DNA of 64,000 nucleotides from Cucumis sativus (lineage: Eukaryota; Streptophyta; Magnoliopsida; Cucurbitales; Cucurbitaceae), in NCBI RefSeq assembly GCF_000004075.3, contig NC_026660.2, positions 28,895,498 to 28,959,497 of the forward strand. Direction: 5' to 3'. Within the stretch, counting starts at the first letter, position 1. Every line of letters begins with the position of its first letter. Positions 1 to 12,488 of the stretch are shown piece after piece. A program made the position numbers and the translations under genes. The notes beneath the pieces were generated by a model, which had not been told where the DNA came from, did not search any database, and saw nothing but the letters and a program-made list of their open reading frames with translations.

Positions 1-2540
1 ATTTAATTAACTTTTCTTTATAGTTTTTTTCTTTTATATATCCACGTGCTAGCTTACCCAACTCTAAAACATTTTGATGTCAAGATAATTAATTTATATA
101 TAAGTAATCACTATGAATCCAACATATAACCTCTTAATATTTTTATGTATAGATTGAGAATTTAAATGAATCAATTCTGATATAGGCTGATGCAAATTTA
201 CATTATTAAAAAAGAAATTTAAATTTAATGTTACACAAACGTCTACAGCTTTCTATTGTTTATATTTTGATTGCACTTTTGAATTATTGATAATTAAGTT
301 TGTTCGTTAGAGAGAGAGAGTTGCCGACAAGGATTAGATGAACCCATCGACTCACAGAATTCCATATGTTTTTACCTCTCTAATGCTTCTTCATTTTTAT
401 TTTTTTTTCTTTCTTTTTTCAATAGAACAAAAACAAATCAAGAATGGTAACCTTTTAATAAGTTCCTTTTACATATTTTATTTCATTAAATTCCACTCCA
501 AATTCAGATAGATAATTCTTTTCATTTTAACGATGATTGCAAGTTCGTCATCTAATAAATTATTACTTGAATGATAGTACAACAATCGTACACATAAAAA
601 TTATTGTCGAACTTCTAACTTCTAGAATGATAGGTTATGTCGTTGTAGTCAAGTTCACTTTAAATTTAAGAAAATTGTTGTATGCATTTAATAAATTATA
701 AAAGTTGTGTAGTATGAGCTGGTTAGAAAAGAATGTATTATGTGTTTTTGAGAAAGGGAATCGGATCTTCATTATTATTGAAATCTAGAATTTTTTTTGT
801 TAGTAAAATTTGTCCATATTTTGTTAGTAAGATTTTTTTCCTTTTATTTGCAATTAATGAGTGTTTCTCTTAACATTGTTTCTTTTTTTTTTCTTTCAAT
901 TTGTGGAAATTTAATTGAAGGTAAAAATTACAACAAATTTATTTAAGTTTAAAATCCAATTTGATAAAATTGATGATCTAGAAGTAGAATATAGTTTTAG
1001 TGGAAATGTCACCTCTTTCAACTTTTTTTAATAATTACTGTATTTTATTCGATAAAAAAATAGAAAATTTGTTATGAATAAAAAAATAATGAAACTATTT
1101 ATCCTATATAGTAAAAAAATCTCTAGAAAGTTGGATAATTTGGTGTTATATTTTATAAATAGTATAAATAGTTTCAATAATTTGTTATTTTTGAAAAAGA
1201 TGGTAAAAAATTATTATTAATATTTAACCAATATTAATTTTAAAAAACAAGGAGGAAATTTAACCTTAAGAACTAAATTTGATTTTCTGATGTACCTAGA
1301 TTGAAATCAAATAATATAAATAGGAAACTAGTATTTTAACATTTTCTTATTTTGTTTGATTTGATTGTTCTTTCTTTCTTCCTTTTTTTTTTTCCGAGAA
1401 GTTAGTTTGATTTTATTTATATATTTAATCGTCTTTTCTTATTTGATCTGTTGATTGACGACAGACTGCAATTTAAAAAGCATTTAGAAGCCTTCCATTT
1501 TAGACAAATGCCTTCGTCTAACCTTTTTTACTTTCAAGGAATGAAATTTCATTACGAATCCTTATATTATCAAATTATTCATATTGTGTTAAAGCAATTG
1601 GTATTAAGTAAGAGGGAGCATATGTTTCTTCGATGTCAAAATAGTAGTAATTGTTATAATTACAACAAGTATACTTGTTAAGATTAAATAAAATAACAAT
1701 CTTCAAACTTACGTGGTGGAAGAGATTTGACAGTTCTATATATTATAAACTCCGTTAAAATAAATAAATACATTAACTTCTTTGGCTGAGGAAACTCTCC
1801 TATGAAACCAACATTTTCGTCTTTATCCATTTAGGTTAAGCATATTTTTATTTTGTTTGTCAAAATGTTTCTTTCTCATTCTCATTTTGTTTCATTCTCT
1901 AAGCTGCATCCTCTACATTATTACTTATTACTTCCCCCTATCACTAAAAACATACCATAAATGACATTGCTAAATATGAGACGTAGAAACAATACATCCA
2001 ATGATAAAGACCAAGAAACCCTCTTAAATTATATAATCAGCTGCTTGCTTTTTATATTTTCGTCATTACACTTTCATAAAAAACTATAAAAATAACAATA
2101 GTTGATTTGTATGAGACGTTCATTCATTTTTTAGCCTGTGGGAAGATTAAATATTCAATTTTAATTTAAAGAATATACATGACGTTGTGTCTCTTTTTAT
2201 CTCTCTAAACTTCGTTTAATTGTAGGAGAGTTTTTAATACCTATCTTTATTACTAGGTAAATCATGTTTGAATTGAATTAATTAATTGAATAATTTAAAG
2301 ATAAGTTTGAAGAATTAATTTAATAAATTATGTAATCGTGCAGATTTTAATATATATCACGAATTATGGTTAAAATCAAGAACTAAGTAAAGTTAATAAA
2401 AGGAGAGGTGAGGGATAGGAAGCTTTTATTAGGGGAAAAAAATACAAAATGGAACTATAAATAAATAAGAAAGAAAGATATGGAGAAGGAAAAATGAAAG
2501 TAAAAGTAAATATAAGTAATTTATGTGGGCATGCGCTGTG

Positions 2541-2680
2541 CACGTGTCCGATGGTGGCATAATGACACGTGATCCACGGCACTTTTCCACCATTCTTAGG
2601 GGGCCGACCATGTCTGACTCATGTTTGGCTATTTTGTCGTTTTCTACACCTCACGACTACGTCATCTTGACGTCACGTGT
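2541..2680. promoter_or_regulatory. Cluster of ACGT-core (bZIP/bHLH/PIF-type) sites
   Basis: Three CACGTG G-boxes lie at 2541-2546, 2566-2571 and 2674-2679. The last overlaps a TGACGTCA palindrome (2668-2675), and a TACGTCA lies at 2658-2664. ACGT-core elements are the usual binding sites of plant bZIP and PIF-type bHLH factors. Four within 140 bp of AT-rich DNA is dense and promoter-like. No start codon of a recognisable gene lies nearby, so the target gene is unknown; it may lie left of the window. Confidence 0.45.
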
Positions 2681-2834
2681 AATTCCGCTCCTCCTTTTTT
2701 TAACTTATTTTTTGTTTAATAATAATATTTATCTCCACTCATACGTTCTTGTGGTGGAGAAACAAAACGACGTGTCTAAAATTATCGTAGAAAATGTAAT
2801 TATAAGATGGTAACAAAGTTAATAACTCATCCAG

Positions 2835-2852
2835 AACTTGGTTAACCAAGTT
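2835..2852. repeat. Perfect 18-bp palindrome
   Basis: The 18 bases AACTTGGTTAACCAAGTT read the same on both strands. The centre is GTTAAC, and each half contains a GGTTAA-like GT-1/MYB-type core. It lies about 160 bp beyond the ACGT cluster and could be a dimeric factor site or chance. No function can be assigned from sequence alone. Confidence 0.5.
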
Positions 2853-3940
2853 AAAAACAATATTTTTAATGTACTTCTACCACCCAGATAATAATAGACT
2901 TCTAATAAAGCTTGAATTCCCAAACTCTCACATTTTTTCATTTTTTAAGGATGAATCCCTAATTTTGTAGTTAAACTGTGAAGTTTTTTTTCTTTCAATC
3001 TTTTGAAAATAGTTTGTGATATATATTGCCCCAAATTTACTGTACTAAGTTTATAAACTCCACAAACGCACATATGTTATCAAACTGGATGATAAAATTA
3101 ACTTATTATATTATAATGACCATTAAACTCCTGACAAATATATAAACGTTTGGATTTATTTGTAATAACTTCTAAAATGAAAATCTTTTGCTAATAACTT
3201 ATTTTTAGAAATATTTTTAAGGATTTATATTATAGTTAAAAAATATTAAGTTAAGTAAGGTAATCTTGAATGAGGTAGATGCGAGAAAGTTAGTGTGTAT
3301 GTATATAATAATTTAGAAACAGAAGCTTTTAATCAATACATTTGTAAGTAAATGGTAATTTAGTAATAAGAGTTAAATAGGAGTATATATATAGTTGATG
3401 TTGAAGGGTGGTAAAAAACGAGGAAAGTGGGGGATAAATAACAAAAAGAGGGAAATGAATTTGAGGAAAGCTAAAGGATGGATGCTTAAAAGGGAAAAAA
3501 GGACAAAGAAGAAAATCCAAAAGAAAAGGAGTGGAGGGATTTGACCCTAATTCCCACCTATCCCAATCAACGATGTAAACACAAAGCTATGCCTTAGCCT
3601 TACAATGGCGTATCATCTTCTTACTCTTCATTCTTCAAAATTCAAACTCTTTTAACTTAATCATGGCACCACACGCTTCTCAAATTTCAAATTTGTCTTT
3701 GATGTTTGATGCTTAATGGTGGCGGGTCAAATAGTCTAATACTTGTTTATTTAATTTTAACAAATATTTTATAATTTGTGTTATACTAAATTTAGATACA
3801 AGTTAAAGAGTGAGATGTCTTTATTGAAAAATTGTAAATAATATAAATATGTGAGGAAGATGTAAATATGGATGTGTTATGTTGTTAGTGTGAAATGTTT
3901 GCATGATTAAGGGAAGAGGTGAAGGGGAAGAAGCGCAGTC

Positions 3941-3962
3941 GGAGGCGGAGGCGGAGGCGGAG
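3941..3962 (+). repeat. GGAGGC minisatellite, G-quadruplex-capable
   Basis: About 3.7 units of the hexamer GGAGGC occur in an otherwise AT-rich stretch. The plus strand offers more than four GG pairs separated by single bases, which is the pattern of a two-tetrad G-quadruplex. No gene is adjacent. Confidence 0.6.
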
Positions 3963-6929
3963 AGTGTTCGTGTAAGCTACGCGAAATGATTTGAAAATAG
4001 AAACATAGGACTCTCTCTGACTATGGAGTCTTTGGGCCTTTGACTTTTACCCTTAACAAGAAATCGGCCCCACATGTCTCGCACGCTCCATTACCGTGTG
4101 GGTCCTCTCTCTCTCTCTCTCTTTTTTTTAATTAATGTATTTATTTATCTATTTATTATTATTATTATCATTTCCCCTTCTTCTTTTTATTTCCTTTTTC
4201 CCATTTTTCTAATCCATTTATTTATATTATACATATATATAATCTCAAATCATAATTCTATTCATCATTTATTTATTTACAAGTCACTGTCTTTGACCAT
4301 TCCATCTTTTCTTTTAATTCACCTCCCTTTCATTCACTTCTATTTCCTCTTTTCTAATTTTTGCTTTATTTTAATTTTGACTTATCTATGATTTTGTCCA
4401 ATTTCATACATTGCCTTTTCTACTTAATCCTTTCTGATTATAATTCATTTTCCACCACAACAAATATGTGGGTCAAAATATGAATTAAATATATATCTTC
4501 ATTTGTATATATGTTCAAGTTCATCATACATATTTTTTCTTTTTTCATTTACACATGACAATAAATTTGTCTTTTGTATTGCAGTTAATGGAATGTTTCT
4601 GTGAAGATATAGATATAGTATAAAGTTTATTTATATTTATAGAATTAAATAATAAAAATTTTGAAGCTCCACCAACATATAACAAAAGTTAAATTAAACT
4701 AATACCAAAAACGATAAAAACAATTTTTTTTTTTTAAAAAAAAACTAACCTCAATAATTATATATTACATTAAGTAAGTAATATATAATTTCAGTATTCT
4801 AATAATTTAATATATTTATTTACAACTTTAACTAGGTTAGTAGAGGATAATTCAATAGATCAATTTCATGTAATTGTGTTAGTGTTCGAATTAGAAAATA
4901 GTTAGAAGGTAAGTGAAAAAAGAAAAGAAAGAAAAGAAAAGAGAAAATGTGGTGTGGGTTTAGTCAAGATTAGGAGGAGGAAAAAAAAGGGAGTTTGCTA
5001 TTGGGTAAGTGGAGTGTAATGGAAATGAAAATATATGATTGATTCACTTAACCAATTCTTTTTCTACACGTGAGTTGATTTCTTTATTTAAACATTTGAT
5101 GACTCTGCCTAAGCCTACTTTCAAGTTTCAACCCCTTCCATTATTTGGGTCAATCATCCAACCGACCTAACTTCTCCAAGTTTTTTTTTTCTTTCTTTTT
5201 TTTTCGTTTACTTCATAATATTTAGACCCCAAAAGTCAACCCTTCTTTTTCTTTTCTTAAAGAAAAAACTGAATTAACTTTCTTTTTCCCACCTCTCACA
5301 TTTAGTCATTTTTCGAGACCATGTCTCCATTTTCTTTTTATCAATGGATCAACCCATAGTAGTTGTAGTCAAATTAGCTTAACAATACAGTCAAGTAAAA
5401 TAAATAGTATAACAAAGAAACTGCCTGGGGTTAAAGTTCAATTATTCAGTTAATATTTTAAATTAAAACCAAATTTTTTTTTCCACTAAGTGTCTTTTGT
5501 AGATATGATTTATACATACGGGTTAATACTGTACGTACTGGGTATGATTGTTTTTAAACACGGTGAAGTGTTCTCTAAACCCCTAAGAAAGTTTATGGTT
5601 ATTGATCTGTAAATAACTTCAGTTATTTTTTATAAAAAAAAAAAAGTAAATGTTCAAGGACTCGAGAGAATTCATAAATTGTGTGTTAATATATTTTCAA
5701 AATTGTTCCTAGAGATTTGCAATTTATACACGGTTTGATATAAGATACAAAAACTTTAAATTTTTGAAAGTTTGTAAGTAGTCAAAAACACTTCTAAGGT
5801 GTTAAAAAATAAATTTATTAGAGAATAAAACACCTTTATGACAAAAATAAAATCATAACAATAATCAAATTGAAAGCAGGAGAATAATTTGAAATTTTAA
5901 TGATTACATTTGATATTATCATGTATACCATAGCATGCAATTCATTCTTAGTCAATAATCATTGAAAGTGGGTTTATAGGGTATAGTATCAGGTGATTTT
6001 TGTTATGTATGGAATTTTGAAGAAAAAAAATGTTGTTGTATATAAATATAGTCTACACAAACTTATTATATATGTATCATTAAAGAAACATAGACAAAAA
6101 TGTTCCCATACCTTTATCTTTAAATTTATTTACTTCTGCTATAATGTTCATTCATAAAAACAGTGAATTAAAAAAAAGGCTAAACTAATTATTATATTAT
6201 CCATTATTATTATAGGAGTTTCTTTTCCATAAAGGCTGAATAATTTCTTTTAACAACCATTAAAAGATACTCAACCTAAAGTGTAAATAGTATAAAGATC
6301 ACTGTAAGATTATAATTCATATTGTCTAGTTTGGCCTTGGTAAAAGATGACTACATTTATAAGCTTTAGTCTACATATTCTTTGATTATATGTCAATGGT
6401 CTTTAAACCATGTACTTCTTATAGTATATATTTTTGGCTAAATATTCTACCACTTTAATAGATATATAAAATATTCTCAATTAGATCGTTCAAAAATTTT
6501 AAAATATTCTTTAAAATAACTCATAGTTTACTATATTTAATATCTCATTAACATATTAGACAAAATGACCATAACACATGTTTATTATATAGTACTTTAG
6601 TGATGTATCTAAATGTTAATTCAAGTACACCAACGAAAAAAGAATCAAAGGGTGAATCAATTTTCTCTTACACGATTTTAAGAAATGAAACAATTACATG
6701 GTTAAAAGATTTTAATCGATCGAGAATATGTTTGTTTTAGTTTTTTCTCTCAAAATAAATTTAAAAAAAAAAAACAAAATTTATTGAATGAATAGGGAGC
6801 TTTCAATTTTGAATTAAATGTGTGAAGGACAATAGAATTTGTGGTGGTTCGTACACATACAATAAACTAAACACAATAATAAATTTTAAAAATGGATTAA
6901 TCATGTAAGATAAAGGATTATGTCCGCAA

Positions 6930-7032
6930 TTTTGGCGCCCTTAATATGAGAAAAAGGAAAAGGAAAAATATAGACCGTTGGATGGAAAAGAGAGAGCACA
7001 TCATTTGGTCTAAAAGCATGAGACCGTTAGAT
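6930..7032. promoter_or_regulatory. E2F-like site and two MSA/MYB-like sites upstream of bHLH gene
   Basis: TTTTGGCGCC at 6930-6939 fits the E2F consensus TTTSSCGC. Two near-identical 12-mers, AGACCGTTGGAT at 6972-6983 and AGACCGTTAGAT at 7021-7032, read on the minus strand as TCYAACGGTC, close to the mitosis-specific activator (MSA) motif YCYAACGGYYA bound by three-repeat MYB factors. They lie about 350-450 bp before the start codon at 7383. Regulation by the cell cycle is an inference from the motifs. Confidence 0.4.
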
Positions 7033-7382
7033 TAAGCACCTCAGCTTCTTCACCATCATTGTCAACCCTACACCCTTTATTCTCAAGGAACAATATACAA
7101 TTTTTGTACCAAATTACTAAAATATTAAAAAATAAAAAAGGTGGGAGAAGAAGAAGAAAGGGAAAGTAGGAGAAAGAAAATTGAATATATATATATATAT
7201 TTTTTTTTTCTTTTTGTTCCTCTCGTCCTATCCATCAATCTATCCTCGAAACGTCAACCCGATTCCGGTTTTAAATTTGTTTAAAGCTTAAAACTTTAAA
7301 CACAATTTTTTTTTAACTGCCCGCTCTCTCTCTTTGATATTTAAAGGCAGCGACTTCTAAAGATAGTGCTAAATTTTAGAAT

Positions 7383-9595
7383 ATGGCAGAAGATTTTCAA
7401 GCTCCTGTTTGCGGCGATAATTGGTGGAACTCTTCCCGGAGTATGTTGGTCGCCGTCGGTGGGTTGTCCCCTTGTTCCGTTGGTATCGCCGACTTATCTT
7501 GGCCACCACAACCGCCCTCTGCGGCCACTGATTCCGTCAACAACAATTCATCCATGCTTTTTCAAGATTATTCCACTTTTCAAATGATGGGTTTTGCTCT
7601 TTCTTCTTCTACCACTTCCGAACATTGGAATCAATCTCAAGATTTGCTGTAAGTAATTGACAATAATAATAATAAGAGATTCGATTTTTATTGATTTTGA
7701 TTTTTTAGTTTTAATTTATTTCTAATTAATATATATAACTTTTTTGGTTGAAGTAATTCGAATGGAATTCCAACGAATTTCTCAAGTGAAAATGGATTGA
7801 AGCAAGGAAATGATGGAGATGATTATTTAAATTGTTCGTCCACAAATACAACAAATTGTCAAGGCGGTTTATTTCCTGTTGAGTCAAGTTTATATGGATA
7901 CTCTTCTCCTTCAACGAAGTTGCTTCAAACTAACTTATATGAGGATGATAATTCTGATCCTCATTCTCTCTTCAATTCTACACCTTCCATTACCACAAAT
8001 TCCACTACCTTCCCCACAAATATTAATCCTCCTAATCACTTATCTTTATCTTCAACCCCTAATTTTTCTTCTAATTACCTTGTTAAACCCTCACTTCCAA
8101 ACCCACAACCTCACTTGCAATTCACAAACAATACTCCTTTTTGGAATGCATCTTCTTCAAATTCCATTCCTCAGGGTATTGCTTCCTTGCTTGAAGATAA
8201 AAATAACCCTAAATCCCAAAATAATACACTTGCTTTCAAGGTAATTTTTTTTTTTATTAATTTATATATTTTGTTTCTGTTTTGTTTTCTTTTGTTCTTT
8301 TTTACTTATTGGGTTGTTTTTTTTAGTCTGTGAATGAAGATGGTCAAGATCAAGTGAAGAAAGGCGATAAAAATAGTGCAATAACGACTGAACCAACCGT
8401 GTTTAAAAGGCCTCGGATTGAAACTCCTTCACCATTGCCAACATTTAAGGTGAGATAAGATCTTGAATTTTATGTGTTTTAAAATTTATTTTTTTTGTGT
8501 TTGGCAATGTGTATTATTGTTATTATTTGTGAGCCCTTCAATATTGTAGAGTAGCTAGGGTTTTTATTATTATTAAAAGAAAAGGAAAAAGAATGTTTGA
8601 AGAATCTTGATAAATATAAAAAGGACAAAAACTAATGGTTTTGCTATCAGGTGCGGAAAGAGAAGCTAGGGGACCGAGTCACTGCCCTTCAACAACTGGT
8701 TTCACCGTTTGGAAAGGTGAATTCTTGGATTTTCAATGTTTCATCCTTTTTGGACATATATATAAATGGTTAAATTGAAGCTTATATGATTAGAAAAAAC
8801 AAAGTTAGAATTTAGTTGTTATAATAATACGATAAAATCTTATAAGAAGCTATTATGATTTGATCAAAGTTTAATTCCTATGATAAAATCTATTTAACCC
8901 ATGTGATGAGCTTTTAAAAGCTTTTTTAAAAATAAGTAAATGTATTTTTGGAAGAATTTTCCTTTTAACCCGTTTCATCAAATTTTCACATCATAATTTA
9001 TTATTTTTTGAAAACTTCAGTCAAATTGTAGAGAACTAATTAGCAATTTAACTAAAAGAAAAAGGAGTAACTTTACTTTTCATTAATAATAATGCTTTTT
9101 GTGATCTATTCTTACCCAGACCGATACAGCCTCCGTTCTACACGAAGCCATTGAGTACATAAAGTTCCTCCACGATCAAGTCAGTGTATGTTCCATTATA
9201 TTTATATATATTTACAACATTAATTCCCTCAGAAAAAAAAGAAAAACCCAAATTAATTAAGTAATTCATTGATTAAGACTATCGATTTGGTTGTAATTTT
9301 CAGGTCTTAAGCACACCATATATGAAAAGCAACAATGGAATAACACCCGTCCAACACCAACAGGTAAAAACTATTAAAATTTCTTCAAAATCCCAAAAGG
9401 AAAAGGAAAAAAAGTTTGCAGCTTTAACATTTAGTCGTTGAATTTCAGGTATCTGAAAAGGCAAACCATGATAGCCCAAAACAAGATCTGAAAAGCAGAG
9501 GCCTTTGCTTGGTGCCAATTTCAAGCACATTCCCAGTGACAAATGCAACCACCACAGATTTCTGGACACCGACGTTCGGCGGAACGTTCCGGTGA
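7383..9595 (+). CDS. bHLH transcription factor, bHLH112/bHLH123-like
   Basis: Nuclear transcription factor of the plant bHLH112/123/130 group. Exons read as 7383-7648, 7754-8240, 8327-8449, 8651-8716, 9120-9185, 9304-9363 and 9449-9595, all with GT-AG borders, giving 404 residues (AtbHLH112 is of similar length). The start MAEDFQ... with a following NWWNSSRS motif matches the N-terminus of bHLH112-like proteins. The bHLH core lies at about residues 275-345: RPRIETPSPLPTFK, KVRKEKLGDRVTALQQL (helix 1), PFGKTDTASVLHEAIEYIKF (loop and helix 2). The basic part lacks the classic His-Glu-Arg triad, which is normal for this subgroup and predicts non-canonical E-box or GCG-box binding. Residues 90-250 are Asn/Ser-rich and probably disordered. 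Arabidopsis bHLH112 acts in salt and drought responses; that role here is inferred from family membership. Confidence 0.9.
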
Positions 9596-10157
9596 AGCAA
9601 GTCGAAAAAAATGCAGGGAGTAGGAAGAAGTTATATAGAGAGAGAAATATTAACTATATATGATTTAAATTGGTGTAATAAAAAAGAAAAAAAAAATAGA
9701 GATTGTGGTAGTGTAGTAGCCTAGTATTGAGAAGAACAGGAACAAGTGCTAAATTCAGGTAAAGTACTCAACCAAATTGGAGTAATTAAGGGCAGCGAGG
9801 AAATGGTTGATGATAGCTGGATTTAGCAGATGGGGTTTTTAATTATAATATAAAGTTGGCCCTTTTGTTCCTGTTCCTTTTTTTTCCTTTTTTTAATTTC
9901 TAATATGTAATATCCTGTGGAACTTCATCAAAGTCTATATTATCAATTTTATTTTTGAAATTATTTGTTTGTCAAATATTTTTAATTAGATTTTGAATCA
10001 TAATATGTATACCTAGGGAAACGAGAAGCGTAAGTCGTGGAGTTTGTGTTTGGGTTTGTTTGGATGGAATAAAAATAAGTTTTTTTTTCTTATAATAATA
10101 ATAATTTTGGAATTTATGGGAATGTGATGGATAGGTAGTGGGAAGCTCAGAAAGAGG

Positions 10158-10240
10158 GCGGCCCACTTCGTGTTTGTGCTTTTGATTTTAGGGTTTCTGA
10201 AGGGCATGCGCGCGTGCTGGGATCAACCCTACAAAGGGCC
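10158..10240 (-). promoter_or_regulatory. Telo-box and site II-like promoter elements without a visible gene
   Basis: On the minus strand an AAACCCTAAA telo-box (about 10187-10196) lies close to a TGGGCC site II element (about 10159-10164), beside a GC-rich patch with GCATGCGCGCG at about 10203-10213. Telo-box plus site II is the usual architecture of ribosomal-protein and cell-proliferation promoters in plants. No such gene follows on either strand within the window, so this may be a relic or a promoter for a non-coding transcript. Confidence 0.3.
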
Positions 10241-12464
10241 ATTTACGAGTTTTATGCATCAGGCAAAAAAATACGTATTTTCTGTCAATTTGTTCCATAA
10301 TCATTCTTTTATGTCACAAACTTCTGTTATATTTTCCGATCAGATGGATCTCCTAAGTATTACTTTCCGAACCTAATATCGTACTTTCTGGATTATACAT
10401 GTTTTCAATGTATTTACATTTGTTTGATATTGTAAGATGATCATATTTTGGAGTTAACGTTGGCATCTTTTTCTTTGTTGTTTAAGCATGTACGTACATC
10501 AATGGTTAATGGATGTACTCAAGTTTTTGTTATGTTATTATTGTTGATATAGAGATGAGGAGAAGTGTATTTGTTATGGTAACTAACTTGAGTACTGGTA
10601 GTGTTTCTTAAATGGGAATTAAGATGCTATTACTTTTTAAAAATTTATTTTTATGGAATAATATGATAGAAAAGAGAATATGTGTATGTTCAAGAAAAAG
10701 GAAAAAACAAGAAGGAATATATTTCTTGTACAGTTGATGTGTTATGTTGTTTTAACTACTTCCATATAGATTATAGTTTTATCACATCATCTTAGATTTG
10801 TGATTGATAGTTTATACATGTCACAAATCATCGTAGTGATTATCGGTTCGATGATAACAACTTTTATAAATAAAGTGTTCTTAATAGTATATCTTTTTAT
10901 AAAATAAATTATATTATATAAAAAAAATATGACACATCTTAATTATGGTAGTCTACACCACATAATCCTAACAAGTATTAAATCATATCAAGATTATAAT
11001 TGTGTAAAATGATATAGAGTGATTTATAACGCATAACTAAAACACAAAGTGTTCTTAACATGTTAACAATAAAAGAAATAAAATTGTGTAGTTCAAGTAT
11101 CTTCAACCTTGTTTGGGAAAAACCCTAAAACAACTATGTATATATATGATTTCAAAAAATGGTTTTACTTTCTAGTTTTTGAAATGGTTCTGCTAGCCTA
11201 GGACATTTCTATTGTGAGGATTTTACTTCGTTGTGTTTTTAAAAGTTTTCAATTTTATTCATTTAATTTTCACAACGAATTGTTTTTATTAAACTGAAGT
11301 AATTTAAAGATATAGTGGATATATATATATATATAATCTAGCATAGTTTTTAAAAACATTTTTAATCCTAAAGTAAATTTTAAATTTAAAAAATGCAAAA
11401 AGAAAAAATAATACAGTAATTTTTTTATTTTGATGAACTAAACTATTAACTACCACTAGATCCTTTTTTCAAAAAAAAAAAATTATTAACCACCCAAATT
11501 CTCTCATTACATGTGGCATAGCCTATCAATTTTTCTCTTCCCTTATTTGGCATTTTTAATATAGCATTTAACATGTACATTCCACACATATTATAATAAA
11601 CAAATCTTATGTTCTTATATTCTTATAAAACGTAAAAAGAAAAAAAAAACACACACACACACACAACGAAGAAACCCAATCAATGATTCAAACATGAAGG
11701 AATTAAAGCAAATAGAAGCTGATTTAAGAAGACTATATGTTGACAGCTGCTAGCTAATTAATCTCTCTTTCTTAAAATTTAATAATAGTTTTGATTATAA
11801 AAAGAACGAGGAAGCTTGTTTGTGATGTTAAAATGAATAAAATTGATTTGTTTCTTTCAACAGAACCAATCATAAAAAAGAGAAAAAAGGTGAGTTCTTT
11901 TAATTTGTTGCTTTTTTGACATGCAAGCAAAACTAGAATTAAGAACATTAACATTAGTAAGAAGCTTAACGTGGAAGAACCATTTTGACAACTGACCAAT
12001 CATGTGGGAAAGTGCTTTTCCTACTTAATATATATGTTATATTATTTTTTATACCATGCCTTATAACAGAATCCGGATCAGTACTTTGCCTTTGCTTCTC
12101 TCTAAGATGAAGAATTTTTCACTTTCTTTTCTCTTCTTTTTTTGAGTAATGGTATATATGGTTTGTGAAAATTAGAAAAGAAAAATATAATAATTGATTG
12201 ATACTGAAAAAGGAAAAGGTAGGGTTTGTGAGGCATCTGGGTTATGAATGATGTTTAATAAAATCAAAAGCACATATCCCCCATCCATTTCACACCTATA
12301 TTACACCTTTTTCTTTTTCTTTTTCTGCCCTAACTTTTCAATTTTCAATTTCTTTTCTCTTTTTTCTTTTTTCTTGTTTTGGATGGGTTAAAGAGAGAAA
12401 AAGAAGAATGAATTTGTTCAACTTCTGTTTGAAGTTTTAATTAAATATCTGAAAATAAATTGGA

Positions 12465-12488
12465 TTTTTTTTTTGGGGGGGGGGGGGG
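12465..12488 (+). repeat. T10G14 homopolymer tract
   Basis: Ten T are followed directly by fourteen G. Such a G run in AT-rich DNA is prone to slippage, so its exact length in the assembly should not be trusted. Confidence 0.7.

Larger units (their letters stand above)
1..7382. other. Left intergenic region, no gene recognised
   Basis: AT-rich intergenic DNA before the bHLH gene. Short open frames here (for example 1451-1681, 2523-2813, 4074-4391) have low-complexity translations and match no family I know. Supportable local structures are an ACGT-element cluster at 2541-2680, an 18-bp palindrome at 2835-2852, a GGAGGC minisatellite at about 3941-3962, a short CT microsatellite near 4105-4121 and promoter-like motifs at 6930-7032. 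The rest shows only homopolymer A or T runs and no clear transposon ends. Confidence 0.6.

Noticed and set aside
1451-1681. 76-residue open frame in the left region
   Set aside because: No recognisable domain, poor start context and composition like the surrounding non-coding DNA.
4074-4391. 105-residue hydrophobic open frame
   Set aside because: Translation of a T-rich low-complexity stretch (runs of Phe, Ile, Leu); no family resemblance or promoter context.
7366-7587. Alternative-frame open reading over bHLH exon 1
   Set aside because: Overlaps the true frame that starts at 7383, whose N-terminus matches the bHLH112 family.
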